A stretch of DNA of 5,369 bases, taken from Cyanobacteria bacterium Co-bin13. Lineage in GTDB: Bacteria > Cyanobacteriota > Cyanobacteriia > Phormidesmidales > Phormidesmidaceae. The position numbers and the translations under genes are program-made. Positions 1 to 5,369 of this stretch are shown piece by piece. The stretch is from contig JACVRP010000276.1 in assembly GCA_014534385.1 (NCBI GenBank), positions 1-5,369 on the forward strand, given 5' to 3'. The notes under the pieces were generated by a model, which made no database searches, was not told the DNA's origin, and saw only the letters and a program-made list of their open reading frames with translations. Every line of letters begins with the position of its first letter. Within the stretch, counting starts at the first letter, position 1.

Positions 1-247
1 GCTGATTAACGCTGGTGATCTGAGCCAGCTGAACGGGCTGATCCAGTGCATCCAGTCCAGCAACCGGCTCAACGGCAGCGGCAAGCTGCACAGGGGCAGG
101 GGTGTCCGTCGTCTGCGCAGTCGGAGCAACTTGAGCTGTCAGCTCAACAGCAGGCGCTGCCGCCGCAACAGCCGTCGTCGAGACCGCCAAGGCAGCCCCA
201 AAAGCAGCCGGAGCGGCCAACAAAAGATCTCTTAAAAACCGAGTCAT
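1..247 (-). CDS. N-terminus of a cyanobacterial iron-uptake/carbohydrate porin (partial)
   Basis: The open frame starts at ATG 247 on the minus strand and runs off the left edge without a stop, giving 82 residues. Residues 1-7 (MTRFLRD) form a basic n-region. Residues 8-28 are a hydrophobic Ala/Leu-rich stretch ending in Ala-x-Ala sites, so cleavage is likely around residues 28-31. An Ala/Pro/Thr/Val-rich linker follows, then LAQITSVNQ at 74-82. In cyanobacterial SomA/OprB-type porins a closely similar segment (QVTSVSQL) comes just before the SLH domain (peptidoglycan anchor) and the beta-barrel, both of which would lie outside this window. Such porins sit in the outer membrane and pass small solutes or iron. 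The start is supported by a GAGGAG ribosome binding site. Family assignment rests on the signal peptide and this short motif, so another SLH-porin paralogue is equally possible. Confidence 0.72.
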   Translation of the reverse strand, partial: MTRFLRDLLLAAPAAFGAALAVSTTAVAAAAPAVELTAQVAPTAQTTDTPAPVQLAAAVEPVAGLDALDQPVQLAQITSVNQ

Positions 248-258
248 AGTTCTAACTT

Positions 259-264
259 CTCCTC
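259..264 (-). promoter_or_regulatory. Ribosome binding site of the porin gene
   Basis: The minus strand reads GAGGAG here, 11 bases before the ATG at 247. The purine-rich match is strong although the spacing is slightly long. It fixes the start of the left-edge gene. Confidence 0.7.
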
Positions 265-283
265 ACACGGTACAGGTTGAGTG

Positions 284-301
284 CCCTCTATCTTTGGAGG
301 G
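284..301 (-). other. Short GC-rich hairpin in the porin leader
   Basis: CCCTC (284-288) and GAGGG (297-301) are exact inverted copies around an 8-base loop. On the minus strand this falls in the presumed 5' untranslated region of the porin, 20 bases upstream of its Shine-Dalgarno sequence. It could be a leader structure affecting stability or translation. A 5-bp stem can also arise by chance. It is not a convincing terminator, because no U-tract follows it on the minus strand. Confidence 0.3.
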
Positions 302-322
302 ATTTTCTCAGCCCGAAGTGAA

Positions 323-348
323 TTTATCAGAGAACCATAGGAAATCAA
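323..348 (-). promoter_or_regulatory. Weak promoter candidate for the porin gene
   Basis: On the minus strand TTGATT (348-343) resembles a -35 element and GATAAA (328-323) matches the -10 consensus at four of six positions. The spacing of 14 bases is shorter than the preferred 16-18, so this is only a candidate. It would give a leader of roughly 70 bases containing the 284-301 hairpin. Confidence 0.2.
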
Positions 349-356
349 GGTTTCCT
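339..356. repeat. 18-bp inverted repeat in the divergent spacer (possible operator)
   Basis: AGGAAA (339-344) and TTTCCT (351-356) are exact inverted copies with a 6-base centre TCAAGG. The repeat lies in the spacer between the porin and the metallophosphoesterase gene and overlaps the candidate -35 hexamer on the minus strand. That position would suit a repressor site. It does not match the NtcA pattern GTA-N8-TAC, and I could not match it to a Fur box. Confidence 0.35.
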
Positions 357-461
357 GAATTACAAAGCTGGCGAATTCTGCTGCTGCTGTTTTTACCCAT
401 AGCAGGGAGGACATGCCCTCGGGTCAGGTCAGTAAAGGGCCAGCTATGACATACTGCCGAC

Positions 462-950
462 ATGGCTGCTCAACTCACTTCAAAATCTGGTATGCACATT
501 GGCGTCATCTCCGATACGCATGGCCTGCTGCGGCCTAAAGCGCTGGAGGCTCTGGCCGGTTCAGATCTGATTCTCCATGCTGGAGATATTGGCACCCCGG
601 AGGTGCTGGCGGAGCTGGGCCAGATTGCTCCGGTGATTGCTGTGCGCGGCAACGTTGATAAAGGCCCCTGGGCTGAAGCGATTCCTGAGCGAGAAACGGT
701 CAATATTGCAGGGGTTACTGTCTACATCCTGCATAGCATTAAAGATTTGGATCTCGATCCCAAAGCTGCTGGCATTCGAGTTGTGATCAGCGGCCATTCT
801 CACAAGCCTGCGATCGCAACCAGCAATGGCGTAGTGTTTCTCAACCCGGGCAGCGCTGGGCCTAGGCGCTTTAAGCTGCCGATCAGCCTGGCCCGACTGC
901 AGATTGAGGGCGATGCCGTAGAGCCAGCGCTAGTCGAGCTGCAGGTCTAG
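462..950 (+). CDS. YfcE/MJ0936-family metallophosphoesterase
   Basis: This 162-residue protein is a small calcineurin-like phosphoesterase (Metallophos_2 type) that would use two metal ions, usually Mn, to hydrolyse phosphomono- or diesters. The ligand set is complete: D18 and H20 in SDTHG, D42 in HAGDIG, N64 in RGNVD, H91 in ILH, and H112/H114 in SGHSHKP. The family signature NPGSAGPRR is at 128-136. There is no signal peptide or membrane segment, so it should be cytoplasmic. The in-frame stop at 447-449 limits the start to ATG 462 or to ATG 492. The core fold begins at MHIGVISDTHG (residue 11), so the shorter 152-residue form is credible. Neither ATG has a clear Shine-Dalgarno sequence. Natural substrates of the family are poorly defined and none can be deduced here. 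The gene is divergent from the porin and lies 74 bp before the next rightward gene. Confidence 0.92.
   Translation: MAAQLTSKSGMHIGVISDTHGLLRPKALEALAGSDLILHAGDIGTPEVLAELGQIAPVIAVRGNVDKGPWAEAIPERETVNIAGVTVYILHSIKDLDLDPKAAGIRVVISGHSHKPAIATSNGVVFLNPGSAGPRRFKLPISLARLQIEGDAVEPALVELQV
810..817. repeat. HIP1 octamer in the phosphoesterase gene
   Basis: GCGATCGC, a palindrome strongly over-represented in many cyanobacterial genomes, encodes Ala-Ile-Ala at residues 117-119 of the phosphoesterase, just after the GHSHKP metal-binding motif. Confidence 0.9.
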
Positions 951-961
951 AGCCAGCCAGC

Positions 962-993
962 GTCACTTTTAGGTCACGTTTTGGGCTTACACT
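962..993 (+). promoter_or_regulatory. Weak promoter region before the OB-fold gene
   Basis: TACACT (988-993) matches a -10 box at four of six positions and lies 31 bases before ATG 1025. No good -35 hexamer sits at the proper distance. Two GTCAC copies (962-966 and 973-977) are 11 bp apart, about one helical turn, which could be an activator site or chance. The gene may instead be read through from the phosphoesterase, since no terminator is seen in the 74-bp gap. Confidence 0.22.
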
Positions 994-1013
994 AAATCCG
1001 CAGCGTTCCAGCC

Positions 1014-1017
1014 GAGG
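1014..1017 (+). promoter_or_regulatory. Ribosome binding site of the OB-fold gene
   Basis: GAGG lies 7 bases before ATG 1025, which is ideal spacing and supports that start. Confidence 0.65.
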
Positions 1018-1024
1018 TCGTTCT

Positions 1025-1378
1025 ATGAAAGCATTGATCCCAGCCCTGTTTCTAGCCTTTGCAGCCGGTTTACCCGCTGCTCAAGCCCAGGTTCCAGAAA
1101 ACGTGCAGCAGCCCGGCAGCCTGACCTTAACGGGAGACGTGCAGACCATCGAAGGCAATCAATTCATTCTTGATGATGGAGCCGCCCAAACGATGGTTGA
1201 TGCGGGGCCTGAATGGCATCACCCCATTGACCTGCTGCCAGGAGAGCGGGTAATCGTCGTTGGAAGCTATGCCGATAGCCGCCTAGAGGCGTTTACCATC
1301 ACTCGCAGCAATGGAGATATCATCTTCATTCGCAATGCAGAAGGGCCTGCCCCTTGGGAAAGCGACCTTGGCAGCTAA
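1025..1378 (+). CDS. Small exported OB-fold-like protein
   Basis: This 117-residue protein has a signal peptide at 1-21: a lysine at position 2, a hydrophobic core, and Ala-Gln-Ala at 19-21 followed by Gln22. No lipobox cysteine is present, so the product should be soluble in the periplasm or secreted. The mature part is about 96 residues and alternates strand-forming segments: LTLTGDVQTIEG, QFILDDG, AQTMVDAGP, GERVIVVGSY, EAFTITRSNG and DIIFIR. This order of beta strands, with a GDV-x-x-I-x-G opening and a VDAGP turn, resembles bacterial OB-fold (BOF/YgiW-like) proteins and uncharacterised cyanobacterial relatives. The specific ligand is unknown. The last ten residues, rich in Gly, Pro and acidic residues, look disordered. 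The stop codon overlaps that of the convergent hybrid kinase. The existence of the gene is well supported; its function is not. Confidence 0.82.
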   Translation: MKALIPALFLAFAAGLPAAQAQVPENVQQPGSLTLTGDVQTIEGNQFILDDGAAQTMVDAGPEWHHPIDLLPGERVIVVGSYADSRLEAFTITRSNGDIIFIRNAEGPAPWESDLGS

Positions 1379-3576
1379 GCGCCAGCCTGTGATCCCGATT
1401 GCGTGAGCTTGCCCTGTAGATTTGCGACTAGCTCAATCAGTTCTGTGGGGTTAATCGGTTTGGCTAGATGAGCCTGAAAGCTGGCGGAGAGGGCTTTTCT
1501 GTGGCTGTCTTCGTTGCCGTGGGCGGTGAGTGCGATCGCAGGGATCTGTCCGCCCTGATCTGACTTGAGCGATCGCACCTGTCTCAGCAGGGCATAGCCG
1601 TCTTCCTCCGGCATGCCAATGTCGCTGATGAGCACGTCAAAGTGGCGGGCAGACCCAGTCAGGCTAACCAATCCTTGCTGGGCTGAGGCGGCAGCTGTGA
1701 CCTCAGCCCCATACTCCTCAAGCACAGAAACCAGCAGCAGCCGGGTCTCTAGATCGGCGTCCACAACCAAAACGTTGAGCCCGCTCAGCTGCTCTAACGA
1801 CGGGTTGCCTACCTTCGAGTCGTCTTCAGCAAGCACTCTGGCCAGGTTGGTAGCGGCGTCCACCATCATCAGGGGCAGCTTCACCGTGAAGGTAGACCCC
1901 AGCCCTACTCCGTCGCTTTGGGCAAATACCGTACCTCCATGCAGATTGACCAGATGCTGCACAATCGCCAGGCCCAGCCCCAGGCCGCCATGACTACGGG
2001 TAATCGAGCTATCGGCCTGCCGAAATCGCTCAAATATATGGGGCAAAAACTCCCTTTGAATGCCCTGGCCAGTATCGGTGACGGTGATCTGGGCATATTG
2101 CTTAGGTCCGTCGACACTGGGTAAACAGCTGGGCTTTTGAGCACTAAACGACGGCTTCAGGTCTACCGCTTCTACCACCTCCAGGCCAACCGTTACCTGA
2201 CCGCCGCTGGGGGTGAACTTAATGGCGTTGCTCAACAGGTTCCAGATCACCTGCTGGAGCCTCTCGCCATCGCCCGAAACTAGCCCGGCTATAGCAGGCG
2301 GCGCAATCTGGAGCAGAACGTTCTTCGCCTCAGCGTCCGGGCGAACCGTTTCAACGCTGGCCTCGATCAGGGGCAGCAGCTCTAGCGCGCGCAGGTTGAG
2401 CCGCAGCTTACCCTGGAGAATCCGGGAAACGTCCAGCAGATCCTCCACCAGACGAGCCTGGGTTTTGGCGTTGCGCTCGACCGTTTCTAGCGCCTTAGCC
2501 ACGGTAGCCTCATCAAACTGACGGTTCCGCAGCAGGCTGAGCCAGCCCAAAATGGCGTTGAGCGGCGACCTCAGCTCGTGGGAGAGCATGGCTAGAAACT
2601 CGTCCTTGATTCGATTGGTTTCCTGGGATTTTTGATAGAGCAGAGCGTTGTCAATGGCTAGCGCTGCCCGGTCAGCCAAGTCCTGCAAAAATGCTTGGTC
2701 ATCTGGCATAAAGGGCTGCTCTGCCATTTCGCGGGCTAGAATGAGGCAGCCTAGACTGCGATCGCGTACCTGCAGGGGCACCATCAGCAGGCCGAAAATG
2801 GGCACCGACTCCAGGTAGGGCACATACTCTGCCTTAATCGCCGAACGCAGCGCCTCAACCGAAGTCAAGGGCAGCACCAGGGGCTGCCGAGACTGCAGCA
2901 CCTGGCCCGCCATGCCTTCTGTGACCCGCTGAGGAGCTTCGCTGGTGAGCTGGCGCAGCCGCGCCGCCTCGTTGGGCTGGGGGTGATATACCGCCACAAT
3001 CTGCAGCCACTGCTCATCCTCCGAAATCAGTTGCAGCAGGCAGAGATCGCCGGCCAACTCCCCGATTTTGCTGCACACCGTATCCAGCAAGCCCTGAAAA
3101 TTAGGAATCGACTGAGCAAAGCTGTGAGCCGCCTCAGACAGCATCTGCAGACGATGGGTATAGTGCTGTAGCTGCTTCTCAGCCTGCTGCCGAGCAACTC
3201 GTTCTCTACGTTCCTGCAGGGCTCGCTGCACCGAAGGAACTAGCCGATTTAGCCGCTGCTTAAGCACATAATCGGTAGCACCGCCCTTGAGCATCTCTAC
3301 AGCCACCTCTTCACCTAAGGTGCCAGACACAAAAATAAAGGGCACATCCGGGCATCGAACTCGGGCAATTTCCAATGCCGAAACACCGTCAAAGGTGGGC
3401 AGACAATAATCGGCCAGAATCAGATCAAAGGCTTGATGGTCTAGGGCATTGAGAAAATCAGGCTGGGTTTGTACCTGAATCAGCTCATAGTCAAGCCCTC
3501 CTTCCCGCAGGACCACCTGAATCAAATCAGCGTCAATTGAGCTGTCTTCAAGCAATAGAAAACGCAGACGGTTCAT
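1375..3576 (-). CDS. Hybrid sensor histidine kinase, REC-GAF-HisKA-HATPase-REC
   Basis: The protein has 733 residues with no signal peptide or transmembrane segment, so it is a cytoplasmic sensor kinase. Domains in order are as follows. Receiver 1 spans about 4-122, with E10/D11, phospho-acceptor D56, S84 and K106. A coiled segment covers about 118-147. A GAF domain spans about 150-312 and has no Cys-His chromophore motif. HisKA carries H333 in MLSHELRSPLNAILGW. HATPase_c has an N box with N450, G1 DTGQGI at 501-506, an F box at 515-520 and G2 GGLGLGLAI at 530-538. Receiver 2 spans about 600-720, with D652, T684 and K706. In receiver 2 the usual acidic pair is D606-A607, so one Mg-binding acid is missing. 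An extra Ser/Pro-rich loop lies at about 470-493, before the G1 box. The gene starts 7 bp after the receiver gene and lacks a clear Shine-Dalgarno sequence, so it is probably coupled to upstream translation. The ATG at 3576 is preferred because receiver 1 begins immediately after it. The signal sensed is unknown. Confidence 0.95.
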   Translation of the reverse strand: MNRLRFLLLEDSSIDADLIQVVLREGGLDYELIQVQTQPDFLNALDHQAFDLILADYCLPTFDGVSALEIARVRCPDVPFIFVSGTLGEEVAVEMLKGGATDYVLKQRLNRLVPSVQRALQERRERVARQQAEKQLQHYTHRLQMLSEAAHSFAQSIPNFQGLLDTVCSKIGELAGDLCLLQLISEDEQWLQIVAVYHPQPNEAARLRQLTSEAPQRVTEGMAGQVLQSRQPLVLPLTSVEALRSAIKAEYVPYLESVPIFGLLMVPLQVRDRSLGCLILAREMAEQPFMPDDQAFLQDLADRAALAIDNALLYQKSQETNRIKDEFLAMLSHELRSPLNAILGWLSLLRNRQFDEATVAKALETVERNAKTQARLVEDLLDVSRILQGKLRLNLRALELLPLIEASVETVRPDAEAKNVLLQIAPPAIAGLVSGDGERLQQVIWNLLSNAIKFTPSGGQVTVGLEVVEAVDLKPSFSAQKPSCLPSVDGPKQYAQITVTDTGQGIQREFLPHIFERFRQADSSITRSHGGLGLGLAIVQHLVNLHGGTVFAQSDGVGLGSTFTVKLPLMMVDAATNLARVLAEDDSKVGNPSLEQLSGLNVLVVDADLETRLLLVSVLEEYGAEVTAAASAQQGLVSLTGSARHFDVLISDIGMPEEDGYALLRQVRSLKSDQGGQIPAIALTAHGNEDSHRKALSASFQAHLAKPINPTELIELVANLQGKLTQSGSQAGA
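1532..1539. repeat. HIP1 octamer in receiver 2 of the hybrid kinase
   Basis: This GCGATCGC encodes Ala-Ile-Ala (680-682) in the strand leading to the conserved Thr684. It lies only 37 bp from the next copy. Confidence 0.9.
1569..1576. repeat. HIP1 octamer, second of a close pair
   Basis: This copy is read in another codon phase and contributes to Val-Arg-Ser-Leu at 667-670 of the hybrid kinase. The site is therefore not tied to one peptide motif. Confidence 0.9.
2758..2765. repeat. HIP1 octamer in the GAF coding region
   Basis: This copy spans the Arg-Asp-Arg codons (271-273), near the end of the GAF domain of the hybrid kinase. Confidence 0.9.
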
Positions 3577-3583
3577 AACAATT

Positions 3584-4057
3584 CTAAGTATCGATTCCTG
3601 TAGTCGCGCGCAAAGGCGGCAGGGAACCCGGTGGCGGCTGATTCACCACGGCCCAAAACAGCCCTAGCTCCTTAATCGCTTCTACAAATTCGTGGAAATC
3701 TACTGGTTTTACCACATAGGCATTGGTGCCCAGGTTATAGCTTTTGACCAAGTCCTGCTCCTCCCGAGATGAGGTTAGAACCACGACCGGAATAGCCCTT
3801 AGGTCTGCGTCCGACTTAAGCTTATCGAGCACTTCTAAGCCGTCTACCCTGGGCAGCTTCAAATCCAGCAGCACGACAGCAGGATACCCCTCCATCCGCA
3901 ATCGGTACACTCCCTGGCGATACAGGTAGTCTAGAGCGTCCTGCCCGTCGCGGGTGACAACCACCTCATTGGCCAGGCAGTTCTCAGCTAGAGCTGCAAG
4001 GATTAGCTCCACATCCTTGGCGCTATCCTCAACCAGTAAAATCCGCTTTAGCTCCAT
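3584..4057 (-). CDS. Rcp1-like single-domain response regulator
   Basis: This 157-residue protein consists of one CheY-like receiver with no output domain. Conserved residues are the acidic pair E10/D11, phospho-acceptor D65 in LLDLKLPRVDG, T95 in VVLTSS and K117 in VVKPVD. The long segment between strand 2 and D65 (DYLYRQGVYRLRMEGYP) and the C-terminal LGLFWAVVNQPPP are typical of the Rcp1 family, the partners of cyanobacterial phytochrome Cph1 and similar PAS kinases. A Pro-rich tail of about 18 residues ends the protein. It probably takes phosphate from the upstream kinase and acts through protein contacts or by passing phosphate on. The start ATG 4057 lies inside the kinase gene (10-bp overlap) and has an AGGAG 5 bases upstream, which indicates coupled translation. 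The hybrid kinase follows after 7 bp. Confidence 0.95.
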   Translation of the reverse strand: MELKRILLVEDSAKDVELILAALAENCLANEVVVTRDGQDALDYLYRQGVYRLRMEGYPAVVLLDLKLPRVDGLEVLDKLKSDADLRAIPVVVLTSSREEQDLVKSYNLGTNAYVVKPVDFHEFVEAIKELGLFWAVVNQPPPGSLPPLRATTGIDT

Positions 4058-5369
4058 GATCTCTCCTCACTCAGGGCATGGGGCAGGGACAGGTAGAACG
4101 TTGCTCCGCGATCCAGCTCTGCCTCCGCCCAAACTTGACCGCCGTGGCGATGAATGATGCGCTGCACGTTGGCTAAGCCAATGCCAGTTCCCTCAAACTG
4201 TTCATCGGTATGGAGCCGCTGAAACACGCCAAAGAGCTTGTGGACGTACTTCATGTCAAAGCCGACCCCATTGTCCTGCACAAAAATGATAGTTTCCTGT
4301 TCATTGTCAGTGCTGCCAATGCGGATCTGGGGCTGGCGCTGTAGCCGCGTGTACTTAAGGGCATTTTCGAGCAGGTTGCGCAGCACTAGGCGCATCATTG
4401 TGGGATCTACTTTTACCGTGGGCAGCGGCTCTAACTGCCAATCGATCTCACGGCCCTCTAGTTCTGGCTGCAGCTCTCGGCGCACCTCCAGCAACAGCTG
4501 ATTTAGATCAATGGGCGTAAAGCGCAGCTCAGTGCGACCCATGCGCGAAAAGGCCAGCAGGTCATCCACCATTTGCCCCGCTTCTTGGGTCGTTTCAGTG
4601 ATGGTTGCCAGGTACCGCTGGCTAGTTTCGTCTAGGGTAACGGTCGCGCGTAGCCGCTTCTGTAGCAGGTCTGTGAAACCGTTAATATGGCGCAGCGGAG
4701 CCCGTAAATCATGGGAAACCGAGTAGGAAAACGCTTCTAGCTCTTTGTTCGTCGCCTGCAGCTGGGCCGTTCGTTCCTTGACCCGCTGCTCTAGCTCCTC
4801 GTTGATCTGCCGCATCTGGGCTTCGGCTTTAATGCGATCGTCGATATCAACGCAGGAGCCGATGTAGCCTAAAAATTCTCCGTCAGCAGTAAATCGGGGA
4901 ACGCCGTTATCGAGCACCCAGCGGTATTCGCCATCAAGGCGGCGCAGGCGATACTCCATAGTAAACGCCTGACGGGCATCAAACGAACCGGTGTAAATCT
5001 CTAGACAGCGCTGAAAATCATCGGGATGGACCCCTTCGGCCCAGCCGTGCCCCATTTCCTGCTCCAGGGTGCGCCCGGTAAAGTCGAGCCAGGGTTTGTT
5101 GAAGTAGTTGCAGAGCTTATCGATGCCTGACATCCAGACCAAAACGGGCGCTGTATCAGCCAAATGGCGAAAGCGGGCTTCACTTTCTCGCAGGGCTAAC
5201 TCAGCCCGCTTTTGAAGCGTAACGTCAACTGCCATACCGGCTATGAGCTGCTGCCCAGAACTATCCTGCAGCGGAAACTTGAAGGAGATAAAGTGCCGAT
5301 CTCCAGTTCCATCGGGATTGGGAGCCGTTTCGACGGCCTGCAGCGTCTTTTGCTGGGTCAGCACAGTCA
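4048..5369 (-). CDS. PAS-domain sensor histidine kinase (N-terminus outside window)
   Basis: The frame is open to the right edge, so the real start is not visible. The first visible part (about 45 residues, numbering from the GTG codon at 5364) is the C-terminal end of a PAS/PAC domain, with PNPDGTGDRHFISFKFPLQD. A complete PAS domain covers about 61-175, with NKPWLDFTGRTLEQE and GVHPDD. A coiled coil follows at about 178-212. HisKA has the phospho-acceptor H218 in SYSVSHDLRAPLRHINGF. HATPase_c has an N box with N334 in LLENALKYT, a G1 box QDNGVGF at 363-369, an F box at 376-385, and a G2 box GTGIGLA at 392-398. No membrane segment appears in this part. It should autophosphorylate at His and pass phosphate to the adjacent Rcp1-like receiver. 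Upstream sensory domains, for example further PAS, GAF or phytochrome modules, could lie beyond the edge. The ligand is unknown. Confidence 0.95.
   Translation of the reverse strand, partial: TVLTQQKTLQAVETAPNPDGTGDRHFISFKFPLQDSSGQQLIAGMAVDVTLQKRAELALRESEARFRHLADTAPVLVWMSGIDKLCNYFNKPWLDFTGRTLEQEMGHGWAEGVHPDDFQRCLEIYTGSFDARQAFTMEYRLRRLDGEYRWVLDNGVPRFTADGEFLGYIGSCVDIDDRIKAEAQMRQINEELEQRVKERTAQLQATNKELEAFSYSVSHDLRAPLRHINGFTDLLQKRLRATVTLDETSQRYLATITETTQEAGQMVDDLLAFSRMGRTELRFTPIDLNQLLLEVRRELQPELEGREIDWQLEPLPTVKVDPTMMRLVLRNLLENALKYTRLQRQPQIRIGSTDNEQETIIFVQDNGVGFDMKYVHKLFGVFQRLHTDEQFEGTGIGLANVQRIIHRHGGQVWAEAELDRGATFYLSLPHALSEERSWS
4063..4067 (-). promoter_or_regulatory. Ribosome binding site of the receiver gene, inside the kinase gene
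   Basis: AGGAG on the minus strand lies 5 bases before the ATG at 4057 and within the Glu-Glu-Arg codons at the kinase C-terminus. Ribosomes finishing the kinase can start the receiver directly. Confidence 0.75.

Noticed and set aside
46..249. Rightward Gln/Pro-rich reading frame
   Set aside because: It is antisense to the porin N-terminus, which has a signal peptide and a ribosome binding site. The Gln/Pro richness is just the complement of Ala/Gly/Val-rich codons.
378..395. (CTG)4 followed by a T-run as a repeat or terminator
   Set aside because: Four triplets are too short to count as a microsatellite, and no stable stem precedes the T-run.
413..538. 41-codon reading frame starting after GGAGG
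   Set aside because: The GGAGG is only 2 bases from the ATG, the peptide has no recognisable features, and it overlaps the conserved phosphoesterase core in another frame.
470..803. Leftward frames inside the phosphoesterase gene
   Set aside because: They are antisense to a gene with complete conserved motifs, and neither resembles a known protein or has its own signals.
2630..3140. GAF domain of the hybrid kinase as a bilin-binding photosensor
   Set aside because: The cysteines seen (near residues 168, 179 and 277) are not in a Cys-His chromophore motif, so it reads as an ordinary GAF domain.
1613..3171. Several frames of 60-126 codons within the hybrid kinase gene, on both strands
   Set aside because: They are compositional by-products of a high-GC gene whose real frame carries five recognisable domains. 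Their products are Ser/Arg-rich without motifs.
5362..5364. GTG at 5364 as the start of the PAS kinase
   Set aside because: The frame stays open to the window edge and the first visible residues are already the middle of a PAS domain, so this is an internal Val codon.

Overview
The window looks like chromosomal DNA from a cyanobacterium. Four copies of the octamer GCGATCGC (the HIP1 palindrome typical of many cyanobacterial genomes) lie inside genes. The left-edge gene begins like a cyanobacterial iron-uptake/carbohydrate porin. The signalling proteins have the Rcp1-type receiver and REC-GAF-kinase-REC layouts that are common in filamentous and picocyanobacterial relatives. I cannot name the genus.

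Left part (1-461): the first 82 codons of an exported outer-membrane porin run leftward off the window edge. A 214-bp divergent spacer separates it from the next gene. The spacer holds a good ribosome binding site for the porin, a small GC-rich hairpin in its leader, and an 18-bp inverted repeat overlapping a weak promoter candidate. Middle-left (462-1378): two rightward genes, a YfcE/MJ0936-type metallophosphoesterase with all of its metal ligands, and a small secreted OB-fold-like protein with a clear signal peptide and ribosome binding site.

Right part (1375-5369, all leftward): a compact two-component cluster. In order of transcription it holds a PAS-PAS-HisKA-HATPase histidine kinase (its N-terminus lies beyond the right edge), a stand-alone Rcp1-like receiver that overlaps the kinase end by 10 bp, and a 733-residue hybrid kinase (REC-GAF-HisKA-HATPase-REC) that starts 7 bp after the receiver stop. 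The tight packing implies one operon with translational coupling. None of the three proteins carries a DNA-binding or enzymatic output domain within the window, so the cluster looks like a phosphorelay or protein-interaction module whose final output is elsewhere. The hybrid kinase and the OB-fold gene converge, and their stop codons overlap.

Nothing here is a clearly new system. The points most worth a second look are the Ala replacing one acidic-pocket residue in the terminal receiver of the hybrid kinase, the variable insert in its ATPase domain, the output-less relay arrangement, and the palindrome in front of the porin.
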